DNA of 22,157 nucleotides, from IMG/VR virus record IMGVR_UViG_3300042384_000090, positions 1-22,157 of that record. One strand, 5' to 3'. Positions 9,701 through 17,139 of the stretch are shown here, in pieces. The DNA is from a virus. The notes under the pieces are model-generated. The model searched no databases and was not told where the DNA came from. It saw nothing but the letters and a program-made list of their open reading frames with translations. The first letter of the stretch is position 1. Each line of letters begins with the position of its first letter. The position numbers were made by a program, and so were the translations under genes.

Positions 9701-12700
9701 GTCTGTTTTGTCAGTTTTAAGTTCTGGAATAAGGTCATAAACAAATGGAACATCTATATTCTTTTTTGTTTCAATTTGATCAAACATTGAATTTAATTTT
9801 TCATATGCGGCTTTGCTTTCTGGGCTTTCATTCGTGTAGTAACTAACAAGAACGTCTGATGGAATAACAGTATTAAGGTTGTTTAACTTGATCATGTTCT
9901 TTGCAAAGTCTAAGGCATCTGAATCTTTTTCAAATGCTTGAACTCTTGTAACAAATTCTGTTTGAACTGTAGTGTTAACATCTCCCTTTGCATCAAGAAT
10001 ATTTTCTGCTGCGACTCCAATTGTTTCCGCAGTTGCTCCCGAAAACTTTGTAATAATTTCCATTATTTTTGGAGCAATTGCAGTGTTATCGGTTGCTAAG
10101 AATAAAAGATTTTTAAGGACAGATGGTGGAAGGTCTCCACTTGCCATCTTTGCTTGAATTAAAAACTCCTGGCCTTTAGTAATTAGTCCAGACGATACAA
10201 GATCGGCTGCTTGCTGATCTACTACTGGGGTGTAAGCAAGTTGGTTTGGATCATTTTTATACCTTGCTGCTGTAGCCTTTTTCATTCCGTTCATCATTGA
10301 TTCTTGAAGTCCACCAGCAGAATCATACTGTGCAACAATGTCTCCCTGCAACTTTCCTTGTGCGTCGGTCAGTTTGTCTCTTTCGTTTATATACTTTGTT
10401 TGCAGCGCTTCTGCTTCATTGATTTTACCTTGTGTCCTAAGAAGTTCTATTTTCTTTTGATACTGAAGATCAAATGAGTCTAGAAGTTCTTTGTTTTGTT
10501 CCATTGCAATTTTTGCGTCTACTGCATACGCTGCTCCTAGTGCTCCTGCTCGTTTTGCAAACTTCTTTGATGCTAGGAATCCAAGAACTGCACCTGCTGC
10601 TGTTCCAATTCCAGCACCAATTACTGCTCCAATTGGCCCTCCTATCATACCTCCGATGCCAGCACCTGCTGCTGCGCCTCCTAATGCTGATGCGCCTATT
10701 CCCGCTATTTGAACATTTTTTCTTCCAGCAAGTTTTGTAATAGGGTCTGTGTTTTTAATATTTTTAATACTATTGTCTAGATTTTTTTTATTTTCATTAA
10801 TCATATTAATTCTAATATTTAGAGGATCATTAACAAGATTTTCTCCATTTGGACCAAGAAGACTTTCTAGTTGAGCAATGACCTTTATACCAATAGACAT
10901 ATCTCCTGCTTGTCTAGCAGCATTCATTGCAAGGCTTTTTGCTTGTGACATATCTATAGCACCAGACATTAAGGATGCAGACAGTTGTCCAGTTAAATCT
11001 TTGGCTGCTTCATTACCCTTACCTGCAGCGCTTTGTTTTGCAAGTCTTCCTGTTAATGCTTTACCTTCTTCTGTTTGAACAAATGCTTCTCCATATGAAG
11101 TCTTTCCAGTTGCAGGGCCAAGCATTGAGAAAGAGTTCTTTCTTTTTAAATCCATCTGCTCTGATGCCGTTACTTTACCACTAAATTCCGCTATGGCCTG
11201 AATTGCAGATGAAGACCCCTTAAACTTTTCACCCTCTTGTAGTACTTGATCTGCTGCTTTATCAAATGCCATTCTTAAAGCAACAAATGATCCAACTGCT
11301 ACCATTAATCCAGCAATAACTGCTGAGGTAGGACTCTTTAGCATTGGAAGAATCATGGATAATCCCATCAAAGGCATCATAACCTTTTGTGATATTTCTC
11401 CAACTTTTCCAGGAGCCATGGAGCCAATCATGGCTGCTCCAGATGCAACGCCAAGTGCGCCACCCATGCTTATGCGTGATTGCTTGCCTGCTGCTAGATT
11501 TGCTGCTCTTTTGTCTTGCCTATTTTGAACAAATGCTTTTATTCTTCCAGAAGGTGTTCTTCTTTTTGCTTCTGCTGCTGCTCTTTCAGAAATTACTTGC
11601 TGCTGGTATGCTACCTTTTCTGCTAGCCTGCTTCTTTTTTCTGCTAATTCTGCTTGTTTTCTTTTACCTCTCATCACTGGATCGATTAAACCAGTTGTTC
11701 CGTACATAGAGGTTTTGTTTGCATTAATTCTTGCCTGTGTTTTTGCCCTTACCCTTTCTTGTTTTTCTAATTGACGACGAACAGACTTTGCTTCGGCATC
11801 AATTGGACCAGTTCCATATAGCAAAGTTCTTGATGCTGCTGCTGCAGATTGAGAAATATTTGTTCCAATGTTGGCACCAACTGCTTTTGCCTCTGCAATA
11901 GACCCTCTTGCCCCATCTATCAATGCCGTAGATGATGTTACTCTTGCTTCGGGAGCATTTGCCTTTCCAGGCATTACAAATCTTCCTACCTTTTTAGGAA
12001 TTCCTTGAACAATACTTTTTCCTTCAGGCTCTTGCGTCATCAACTTATCTTTTTTGCCTGCAGATGATTTTACATTAGCGGGAAGTTTTTCTGTCTTTGG
12101 CTTTGTTATCTTTCCAGTTTTATCATCTTGTAGAACTTCATCTGGCTTAATTGCAATAGATGTATGAAGTTTATGAATTGATTTCCAGTCTACCTTTTCC
12201 TTTAATCTATCAAGCATTGATGTATAGAGTGGTCTTTCTGCATCACTTAACTGTAACTTTGGAATTAATTTTTCAAGGTTTGCAATAGACTTTTTAACTT
12301 CTTTTTTCATCGCTGATTCAAATTGTTCTGCTGACATACTTTTTGCAATGTCTGCAGTTTGATTTCCAAACCAGAATGGAGATCGTGCTGCTGCATCTCC
12401 CTTAACTCCACTTAGATTAGTTTTTGTCATCTCTTCAAGAGATGGCATCTTCTCTGCATAGTCTCTTGCGCCAGATGCTTTTGAAAATACTCCAGCAGGA
12501 CCAACATCTGTTAAAACATTTCCTCCTAGGTTGCCCCTCTTTAAGTCTTTATCTCCACGAAGTCCTGCTGCAAGCAACTGCTTTATATATTGCTTCTTAC
12601 TAAACTTTTTTGGAATTGTCTCTGGATCAAACTTAGGATTAAATTCAGACTCAAGTGCGTACATTGTCTTACCAGTGATTGGGTCTTGAATTAATCTTAA

Positions 12701-15700
12701 TTCTTGCTTTGGTGTTTCAAGACCGTGAACCTCTCTTGCAATCCTTGTTGCTCTTAGTTCAGCCATGGCAGATTTTTCATCTATCATTGGCTTTACATAA
12801 ACTTTTCTTCCATCTTCTGTTATGTGTACACCAGAAAGGTGCTTGGCTCCAACATTGCTAAACCCTGTTCCTACAGATAGTTGCTCTCTATATTTAGTTA
12901 TTGGCTTTCCTGCTGCTTTTGCATCTTCTAGTTTTTGTAATGCTAAAAGCGCTGCCTGACTTCTCTTACCTGAAACCGAAGCAACTTTTATTGTCCCAGA
13001 CGAGCCGTCAGATCTTCCGCCTTTAAATGCTCCGTCTTCTAGGACTGCATTGTTCATTGTCTTTTTAAGTTCATTAGTTCTTGCACTTACTTCTGGTCTT
13101 TCGTATGCAATTATATTTCCTTTTGCATCCCTGCTTACTTTTACAATCTGCCCTGGATAGTGATCAAAAAGTCTTTTTGCTGAAGCCTTTGTATTAGGCT
13201 TGCTCTTTGACTTCTCTACTGCTTCATAAAGTTCTTTAGCAGTTGCTGTGCTGTTGTACACCATCTTTGGCTTTTGAAAACTTGTAAGTCCCTGTGGCGC
13301 TAGAAGTGCTGAGACTCCTCCAGCATGCCTTGGGTCTCTTGCTAATCCTCCAAGAATTCCAGACTTAATATTTCCCATTCTTGAGTAAACGTCTTTGTCT
13401 CCAATCAAAGGGATGCTGTGGCTACCGTCGCCAAGTGGTACTCTAGGAATTGCTTCTAATGCTTTGATTAGGTTTGTTCTAATCTGATCTGCTGTTTGGG
13501 CTGCTTTAGTTGGGCTCATGTTGCTTGGTGGCCCCATTAACTTAGATGTCATTGTTTGTACTGATCTTGGCTTCTTTATTTCTTCTAAATACTCTACCAA
13601 GTTTGCTCTATTGTGTGTTAGATCTTTGTGAAGAGATTCTGGTATATCAAACCCCACAGCAGTATATGTTGTTCCCTTTTCAAATCCTCTTACCTTGAGT
13701 GTCTGAGCCTTCTCTTTAAACTCATCTGGAACATTATTAAGGTCAACCTTTGAATTACCTGTTGCATGTGCAAACACTGTGTCTGGTTTTGATTTTACTT
13801 TTGACTTTGCTTTTCCAGATTGTGTAACTTCATCAGTACCCTCATTAAAACCCTGAAGTCTTTTATTAACCATTGCACTAATGATTGGCTTAAACCTAGG
13901 GTCTTGTGCTACTTCTGCTGGGATAACTGCTTCTCCAGGAGTAAGCATTGATGGAACTGTATCCTGATTTCCACTTCCTGGTACCCTGGTTGTTCCAGTT
14001 GAATACTTTCTTCTTGCCTGACTTCCCTTGCCACCCTTGGCTGGACCAGTGAACCCCATCTGTGCTGCAATTGCTCTCTTATATGCATTTGCTAGTGCAT
14101 TGACTGCTGTTGCTTCAGATGTAAAGGTTTGCCTTAATCTTTGATGGACCTGGTCAAGTGATGCTGCTACTGCAGATGCCTCAAGTTGTTCCTTAGTTAA
14201 ATAATTAGTTTGCTCTCCTAGAACCTTACTTGCTCCGCCTGTTCTGTTGTACATAGACTTCATGCTTGCAAACATTTTAATAATATTGGCAACTGCGTTT
14301 GCTATCAAACCAAATGTCATGAGAAGTACTGGTCCTATACCTGCAACTGCTACAGTAAAGATAGTTAAAAATTTCTTACTACCATCTCCAAGGTTATTGA
14401 ACTTATCAAGAATCTTACCAACAAACTCTACAATAGGTGTCAGTGCTTTTAGGAACTGCTCTCCAACTGGAGCAATTGCCACCTTGAGGTCTTCCATTGA
14501 CTTCTTAAACTTATATGTTGTTGTATTTTGAATCTTGTCTAATTCTCGCTGTGAGAGAATTGAAAGTTCTTCTGTTGTTGCTTGTGTTAATGCTAACACT
14601 CTTTGTGCTTGCGTACCCTGGGCTGTTACGTTTTGAAATAATGTAGATAGTCTTGAGAACTGGAACTTGCCGAATAGTTGCTCAATAGCACGAGCACGGT
14701 TAAGTGGGTCAAGTGTGTCAAGTGCTTGTGCAAATCCAACAACCGTTGCTTTAATATCTCCCTTGTTAGCCTCAACAATTCCTGTGATATTTACTCCAAG
14801 GTCTCCAAGGAATGCACTGGCTTTTTTAGATGGATTAATTAATGATGCAAGACCAGACTTGAGTGCGTTAGCGCCTTCTGATGCATTAATTCCACCTTCC
14901 TTCATTGCTGTAAGGAAGAACGCTAAATCTTCTACATCTCCTCCAAGTTGCTGAACAACTGGCCCAGCCTTTGGAATTGCTATTGTTAAATCTTCAATAG
15001 ATACAACAGTCTGGTTTTCAACAGCGTTAAGGAAATCAATCTTTTTTGCAAGATCTTCTGCTGCAACACCAAATGCATTTGTAACTGAGATAGTTGTTTC
15101 TAGTGCTTGTGTTTGTTCTACCCCACCAAGCACTGCAAGTCTTGTTGCCTGAACAACCTGTGCCGTTAACTCTGCACCTTGCTTACCCATTGCTGCTGCA
15201 TCGGCAGCCATTTTCATTGTTTCTTCTACTGCTACACCATACTTTGTATATTCTTTTGCAAGAGTCTGTATCTGCTTAACCATTGCATCAGTTTCTTCTT
15301 GGCTTGTAAACATTTCTCCATAAACACGCTTAAATCTAATTGCCTGCTCTTCAAGTTTCATAAAGGTCTTTGCAGCGGTTGTTCCAAGCATTGCTAGTGG
15401 AACCGTAAAGCCAACCATCAACTGACGGCCTGCCCACTGAGTATTCTTACCAAAGTTTAGAAGATTAGTAGAACCCTGCTTTAATAGTTGATTAAGTAGT
15501 TGTTGTCTTTGTGCTGCGATTGCTGTCTGTGTACCCAAGTTTTTCATGTCAAGGGTTAGCGGTCTTACTGCAATTGCTTGTAGAGCACCGTTTGCTCCAC
15601 GACCCAACTTTATATATTGGGTTTGAATATCTTTTACACGCTCTCGTGCTACTTTGTTTATTGTCTCAAATTCAGACCTAAAAAGTTTACCGAAGGTTTT

Positions 15701-15997
15701 TGTTGCTGCTCCAGTATATCTAAAATACTCTCGTGAGGTTAACTTATTTCTTTCTAAAGCATCAGTAAAATGCTCTGTACTTGTTGTAACTGTTCGCATT
15801 GATGCTTGGAATTGTCCAGTAGCATTTATGCTGTTCATCAAGTTCTGTGCTTGATTTGCTGCCACTGCTGCTGCTGCAGTGCCAGACTTTGCCATCTGTG
15901 TATGGAAGGCTGATATTTGACGTTGTAGAAGTTTTAGACTTGCTAAAGCATCAGACGTATCAATATTTACATGAATATTGGATTCTACATCAGCCAT
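6728..15997 (-). CDS. Tape measure protein, giant multidomain
   Basis: A 3089-residue tape measure that sets tail length and probably leaves the tail during DNA entry. ATG at 15997 has GAGG nine bases upstream. Visible parts in order: helical N-terminus; tape measure core (TP901/PhageMin_Tail-like) about 190-460; hydrophobic segment about 537-576; a DTVPSMLTPGE motif at 679-689; an insert of unknown nature about 720-1010; a kinase-like segment about 1050-1260 (K1069, E1080, D1151, N1156); hydrophobic segments about 1507-1578; a glycine-zipper hydrophobic run about 1762-1808; long coiled-coil-like helices about 2300-2750; a TolA-like Ala/Glu/Lys helix about 2760-2902; a LysM domain about 2917-2970 (VVKPGDTLSGIASQHGISLE); a glycine linker; and a second DTVPAMLTPGE at 3006-3016. 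By the usual 1.5 Angstrom per residue this would mean a tail of up to about 460 nm, less if folded domains do not count. Core and LysM are confident; the kinase-like call is tentative. Confidence 0.95.
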   Translation of the reverse strand: MADVESNIHVNIDTSDALASLKLLQRQISAFHTQMAKSGTAAAAVAANQAQNLMNSINATGQFQASMRTVTTSTEHFTDALERNKLTSREYFRYTGAATKTFGKLFRSEFETINKVARERVKDIQTQYIKLGRGANGALQAIAVRPLTLDMKNLGTQTAIAAQRQQLLNQLLKQGSTNLLNFGKNTQWAGRQLMVGFTVPLAMLGTTAAKTFMKLEEQAIRFKRVYGEMFTSQEETDAMVKQIQTLAKEYTKYGVAVEETMKMAADAAAMGKQGAELTAQVVQATRLAVLGGVEQTQALETTISVTNAFGVAAEDLAKKIDFLNAVENQTVVSIEDLTIAIPKAGPVVQQLGGDVEDLAFFLTAMKEGGINASEGANALKSGLASLINPSKKASAFLGDLGVNITGIVEANKGDIKATVVGFAQALDTLDPLNRARAIEQLFGKFQFSRLSTLFQNVTAQGTQAQRVLALTQATTEELSILSQRELDKIQNTTTYKFKKSMEDLKVAIAPVGEQFLKALTPIVEFVGKILDKFNNLGDGSKKFLTIFTVAVAGIGPVLLMTFGLIANAVANIIKMFASMKSMYNRTGGASKVLGEQTNYLTKEQLEASAVAASLDQVHQRLRQTFTSEATAVNALANAYKRAIAAQMGFTGPAKGGKGSQARRKYSTGTTRVPGSGNQDTVPSMLTPGEAVIPAEVAQDPRFKPIISAMVNKRLQGFNEGTDEVTQSGKAKSKVKSKPDTVFAHATGNSKVDLNNVPDEFKEKAQTLKVRGFEKGTTYTAVGFDIPESLHKDLTHNRANLVEYLEEIKKPRSVQTMTSKLMGPPSNMSPTKAAQTADQIRTNLIKALEAIPRVPLGDGSHSIPLIGDKDVYSRMGNIKSGILGGLARDPRHAGGVSALLAPQGLTSFQKPKMVYNSTATAKELYEAVEKSKSKPNTKASAKRLFDHYPGQIVKVSRDAKGNIIAYERPEVSARTNELKKTMNNAVLEDGAFKGGRSDGSSGTIKVASVSGKRSQAALLALQKLEDAKAAGKPITKYREQLSVGTGFSNVGAKHLSGVHITEDGRKVYVKPMIDEKSAMAELRATRIAREVHGLETPKQELRLIQDPITGKTMYALESEFNPKFDPETIPKKFSKKQYIKQLLAAGLRGDKDLKRGNLGGNVLTDVGPAGVFSKASGARDYAEKMPSLEEMTKTNLSGVKGDAAARSPFWFGNQTADIAKSMSAEQFESAMKKEVKKSIANLEKLIPKLQLSDAERPLYTSMLDRLKEKVDWKSIHKLHTSIAIKPDEVLQDDKTGKITKPKTEKLPANVKSSAGKKDKLMTQEPEGKSIVQGIPKKVGRFVMPGKANAPEARVTSSTALIDGARGSIAEAKAVGANIGTNISQSAAAASRTLLYGTGPIDAEAKSVRRQLEKQERVRAKTQARINANKTSMYGTTGLIDPVMRGKRKQAELAEKRSRLAEKVAYQQQVISERAAAEAKRRTPSGRIKAFVQNRQDKRAANLAAGKQSRISMGGALGVASGAAMIGSMAPGKVGEISQKVMMPLMGLSMILPMLKSPTSAVIAGLMVAVGSFVALRMAFDKAADQVLQEGEKFKGSSSAIQAIAEFSGKVTASEQMDLKRKNSFSMLGPATGKTSYGEAFVQTEEGKALTGRLAKQSAAGKGNEAAKDLTGQLSASLMSGAIDMSQAKSLAMNAARQAGDMSIGIKVIAQLESLLGPNGENLVNDPLNIRINMINENKKNLDNSIKNIKNTDPITKLAGRKNVQIAGIGASALGGAAAGAGIGGMIGGPIGAVIGAGIGTAAGAVLGFLASKKFAKRAGALGAAYAVDAKIAMEQNKELLDSFDLQYQKKIELLRTQGKINEAEALQTKYINERDKLTDAQGKLQGDIVAQYDSAGGLQESMMNGMKKATAARYKNDPNQLAYTPVVDQQAADLVSSGLITKGQEFLIQAKMASGDLPPSVLKNLLFLATDNTAIAPKIMEIITKFSGATAETIGVAAENILDAKGDVNTTVQTEFVTRVQAFEKDSDALDFAKNMIKLNNLNTVIPSDVLVSYYTNESPESKAAYEKLNSMFDQIETKKNIDVPFVYDLIPELKTDKTDAFDEKYFDTLTDDQKKTYTYTVASLINVPAPQIVATKDYQDWLKQDEVIAGKRYGGGQYKGLPEAMMIAHYTEQQGFKAVVDNKQVDTNIPGNSTGTGTGSKVQASPLDDLVKKLRDVRKNQIKVTEGWAASRKALDGLFGGKKTIDVFSGIENDLRGLGGSQDFIELIVGMDPKEYEKRKNSLFKFDNKGNIIGLKRDAKNIQEALNSITMGEWNSSMESETKAISDQSKAMDKLSKLGVPVADAYELVSNKAYAQAIANGVTEKSLGKLITKYNALTVAQKASASIQDTKTATSQLKNDRLQEQRLKQMAAGGNGLDAFAISSDNELKALEVSIFNQKKNVAKLEAKAKKTKDKADIKAAEDAAKLLAEAEAAMNERITELKKTVGLYEDLFNDLFSNVMDSFDAEERKLQIDFEMNIDNKKANAEIEKAQNEIAAMQYLSDDKEAALKAIEDQEQAINEKYDKRIEALDAVEKANANIANQQKGQLTLAEALTSGDIAAAARAAQEMRAQEAADAVTKQKDAVEQSRKYELSTATGFDKQGSKDPKLGQLKTRKQLEKEIKEIQDKIFEKEEAAIEPQQEFLRLKQIALKEDIAGIKIAGLSREAWEQIQSNVEIARIRALDFVKGIESAMKALDQGLTDLTKFQAKDLIAKYGVQTQPVNTAAADRAAAEAAAKAAAEAAAKAAAEAAAKAAAEAAAKAAADKAAAEAAAKAAAEKAAAEGKSAAEQAAAAEAARKAAEAKAKAEAEARAAAEAAAKAAAEKAATEKAAAEAKAAAEKAAAEAAAKAAADAAAAAVDNASDSPSYSVIPKTATTYVVKPGDTLSGIASQHGISLEELLDANPKFTTDPKYKGGSMIWSGTTVKIPGGGSGGGSGGGFGMQMAAMGGLINPMKFAFGGFAKGTDTVPAMLTPGEFVMSKYAVDAHGVNTMKAINSGQPTGGAVYNNTYTLTVNAKTNANPNEIAQAVMSTIKQVDDRRIRGIGINGR
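7296..7716 (-). repeat. Alanine-rich coding repeat (TolA-like AAAEAAAK units)
   Basis: Within the tape measure gene, imperfect 24-base units encode repeats of the type AAAEAAAK over roughly 140 residues (about 2760-2902). Lys and Glu alternate at four-residue spacing, the pattern of a long single alpha helix like domain II of TolA. The DNA is almost entirely GCA/GCT/GAA/AAG codons, so slippage or recombination between units could change its length. Confidence 0.8.
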
Positions 15998-16015
15998 CCA
16001 TTAACACCTCTTTAT

Positions 16016-16339
16016 TTAGTTATTTGCAAGATTGCCAAGTAGTGATGCGTCAGAAAGTTTAATTCCTGATGCCTCTTCGACAATCTTGTATACTGTTGGA
16101 AGGTCTAGATTTTCTTCTAGTGCTTCCTTGTCTTCTGCCAATTCTGGCTTGTATTGCTTCATTGCTATTTGAACGCAGTCCATGAGTAAATCCATAGACT
16201 TTTCATTATCTTCTGCGACCTTTGCAATATCTTCAAACTTCTTCATGAACGGACGTAGCAAAGAGATCTTAAGTGGTCTTACCTTGATCTTAGTGCCATC
16301 AATTAGTGTTACTGTCTTTTCTTCAGTGGCGGTTGCCAT
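16016..16339 (-). CDS. Tail assembly chaperone, short form
   Basis: A 107-residue protein encoded 18 bases before the tape measure start, the usual place of the tail assembly chaperones that coat the tape measure while the tail tube polymerises. ATG at 16339 has a strong AAGGAGG site 5 to 6 bases upstream. It aligns along nearly its whole length with the N-terminal domain of the next gene upstream (shared PLKI..LR.F, IAM.QY.P, LDLPT.Y and A.GIK), at roughly a third to 40% identity by eye. It therefore corresponds to the short 'G-like' product that most siphoviruses make from the same gene as the long form. No downstream overlapping frame is available for a frameshift extension, since the tape measure begins at once. 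An extended -10 motif upstream suggests it also has its own transcript. Confidence 0.85.
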   Translation of the reverse strand: MATATEEKTVTLIDGTKIKVRPLKISLLRPFMKKFEDIAKVAEDNEKSMDLLMDCVQIAMKQYKPELAEDKEALEENLDLPTVYKIVEEASGIKLSDASLLGNLANN

Positions 16340-16365
16340 TTATTCCTCCTTATAAGGTTTAGTTA

Positions 16366-16374
16366 ATTATACCA
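16366..16374 (-). promoter_or_regulatory. Extended -10 promoter upstream of the short chaperone gene
   Basis: TGGTATAAT in the 55-base gap between the two chaperone genes. It has the TGn extension and a perfect TATAAT but no -35-like hexamer at 17 bases. A start about 7 bases downstream would give a leader of about 20 bases containing the AAGGAGG site. Confidence 0.6.
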
Positions 16375-16394
16375 TAGCGCAGGCTTATTTTTGA

Positions 16395-17075
16395 CTAATC
16401 GTAAGTCTCATAATCAAGTCCCATGCCTATTCCAAAACCAGCCCTCTCAGCATTTGCGCCTTGTAAAGCCAGAATATCATTTCCATCTCCAGCAGCACCT
16501 TTACTAAATACTCTGGCCTTCATATCTTCCCATTCATTACCCCTGCCGTTGTTTTTATCTAAATCTACACCCTGCATGGCAGCAGAAAACTTTTTGTCAC
16601 TATAGTCTAGTTCTCTTTTTATTTTTAAAGTTGCTGTTAACTCTTGCATAGACATTGATGATTCTAATTCGTCATAGTCTTTCCATATGCCAATTAAAAA
16701 AACTTCTGACTCTAGTTTTGCCAAATCTAATGTATCCCAAGAAGATCCACTATCAACGGCTTGTTCTTTAACAGGCTCTTCTGACTTTTCATTAATTTTT
16801 ATTCCTGCAGCAATATCAATAACATCGTAGATAGTTGGCAAGTCTAGGCTGTCTTCTAAATCATCAATAGTTTTAATTGATGGGCAGTACTGCTGCATTG
16901 CAATAAGAGCGCAGTGGGCCAGGATAGATATTGATTCGTCGTCAGTCTTTGCTTCCTTGATTGTTTCAAAGGTATCTAAAAACTCTCTTAGATATTTTAT
17001 TTTTAGTGGGGCAGCAATAACAACCCTATCGTCTACTAGGTATATTTTTTTTGTGTCATATATTTTTGTTGCCAT
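16395..17075 (-). CDS. Tail assembly chaperone, long form (N-domain plus in-frame C-terminal extension)
   Basis: A 226-residue protein. The ATG at 17075 (MATKIYDTKK) is chosen because it aligns with the start of the short paralogue (MATATEEKTV); an upstream TTG at 17105 lies in the terminator region and is unlikely. Residues 1-95 form the chaperone N-domain shared with the short gene. Residues about 95-226 are the extension, with GNEWEDMKARVFSKGA and a tail of QGANAERAGFGIGMGLDYE, a type of ending I associate with long tail assembly chaperones of actinobacteriophages. In most siphoviruses the extension is added by a programmed frameshift; here it is fused in frame and no slippery heptamer is apparent near the junction. 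No Shine-Dalgarno is visible. A TGGTATACT motif ends six bases before the ATG, so the mRNA may be leaderless. Confidence 0.85.
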   Translation of the reverse strand: MATKIYDTKKIYLVDDRVVIAAPLKIKYLREFLDTFETIKEAKTDDESISILAHCALIAMQQYCPSIKTIDDLEDSLDLPTIYDVIDIAAGIKINEKSEEPVKEQAVDSGSSWDTLDLAKLESEVFLIGIWKDYDELESSMSMQELTATLKIKRELDYSDKKFSAAMQGVDLDKNNGRGNEWEDMKARVFSKGAAGDGNDILALQGANAERAGFGIGMGLDYETYD

Positions 17076-17081
17076 TATATA

Positions 17082-17090
17082 AGTATACCA
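17082..17090 (-). promoter_or_regulatory. Extended -10 promoter giving a possibly leaderless chaperone mRNA
   Basis: TGGTATACT directly after the terminator of the major tail gene. Seven bases beyond the last T of the hexamer is the A of the ATG at 17075, and no ribosome binding site precedes that ATG. An overlapping TATAAT at 17074-17079 includes the start codon itself and cannot serve this gene. Confidence 0.55.
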
Positions 17091-17123
17091 AACAGAAAGG
17101 CCCAACCCCGAAGGATTGAGCCT
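17089..17123 (-). terminator. Intrinsic terminator after the major tail gene, with cUUCGg tetraloop
   Basis: On the minus strand the bases from 17123 to 17098 form an uninterrupted 11-base-pair stem (three G-T pairs) closed by C-TTCG-G, the exceptionally stable tetraloop. TTTCTGTTT follows. The T-rich side is only on the minus strand, so it acts after the major tail gene. Confidence 0.8.
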
Positions 17124-17139
17124 CTCATATTAAGTTGTA

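Noticed and set aside
12500-12535. AGGAGGAAATG inside the tape measure gene as an internal translation start
   Set aside because: The ATG is out of frame and meets TAA after one codon; the match comes from the Gly-Gly-Asn codons.
16700-16820. Programmed frameshift within the long chaperone gene
   Set aside because: No X-XXY-YYZ heptamer is apparent near the domain junction and the extension is already in frame.
17075-17105. TTG start at 17105 for the long chaperone
   Set aside because: The extra codons come from the terminator and promoter sequence, there is no binding site, and the paralogue aligns with the ATG at 17075.
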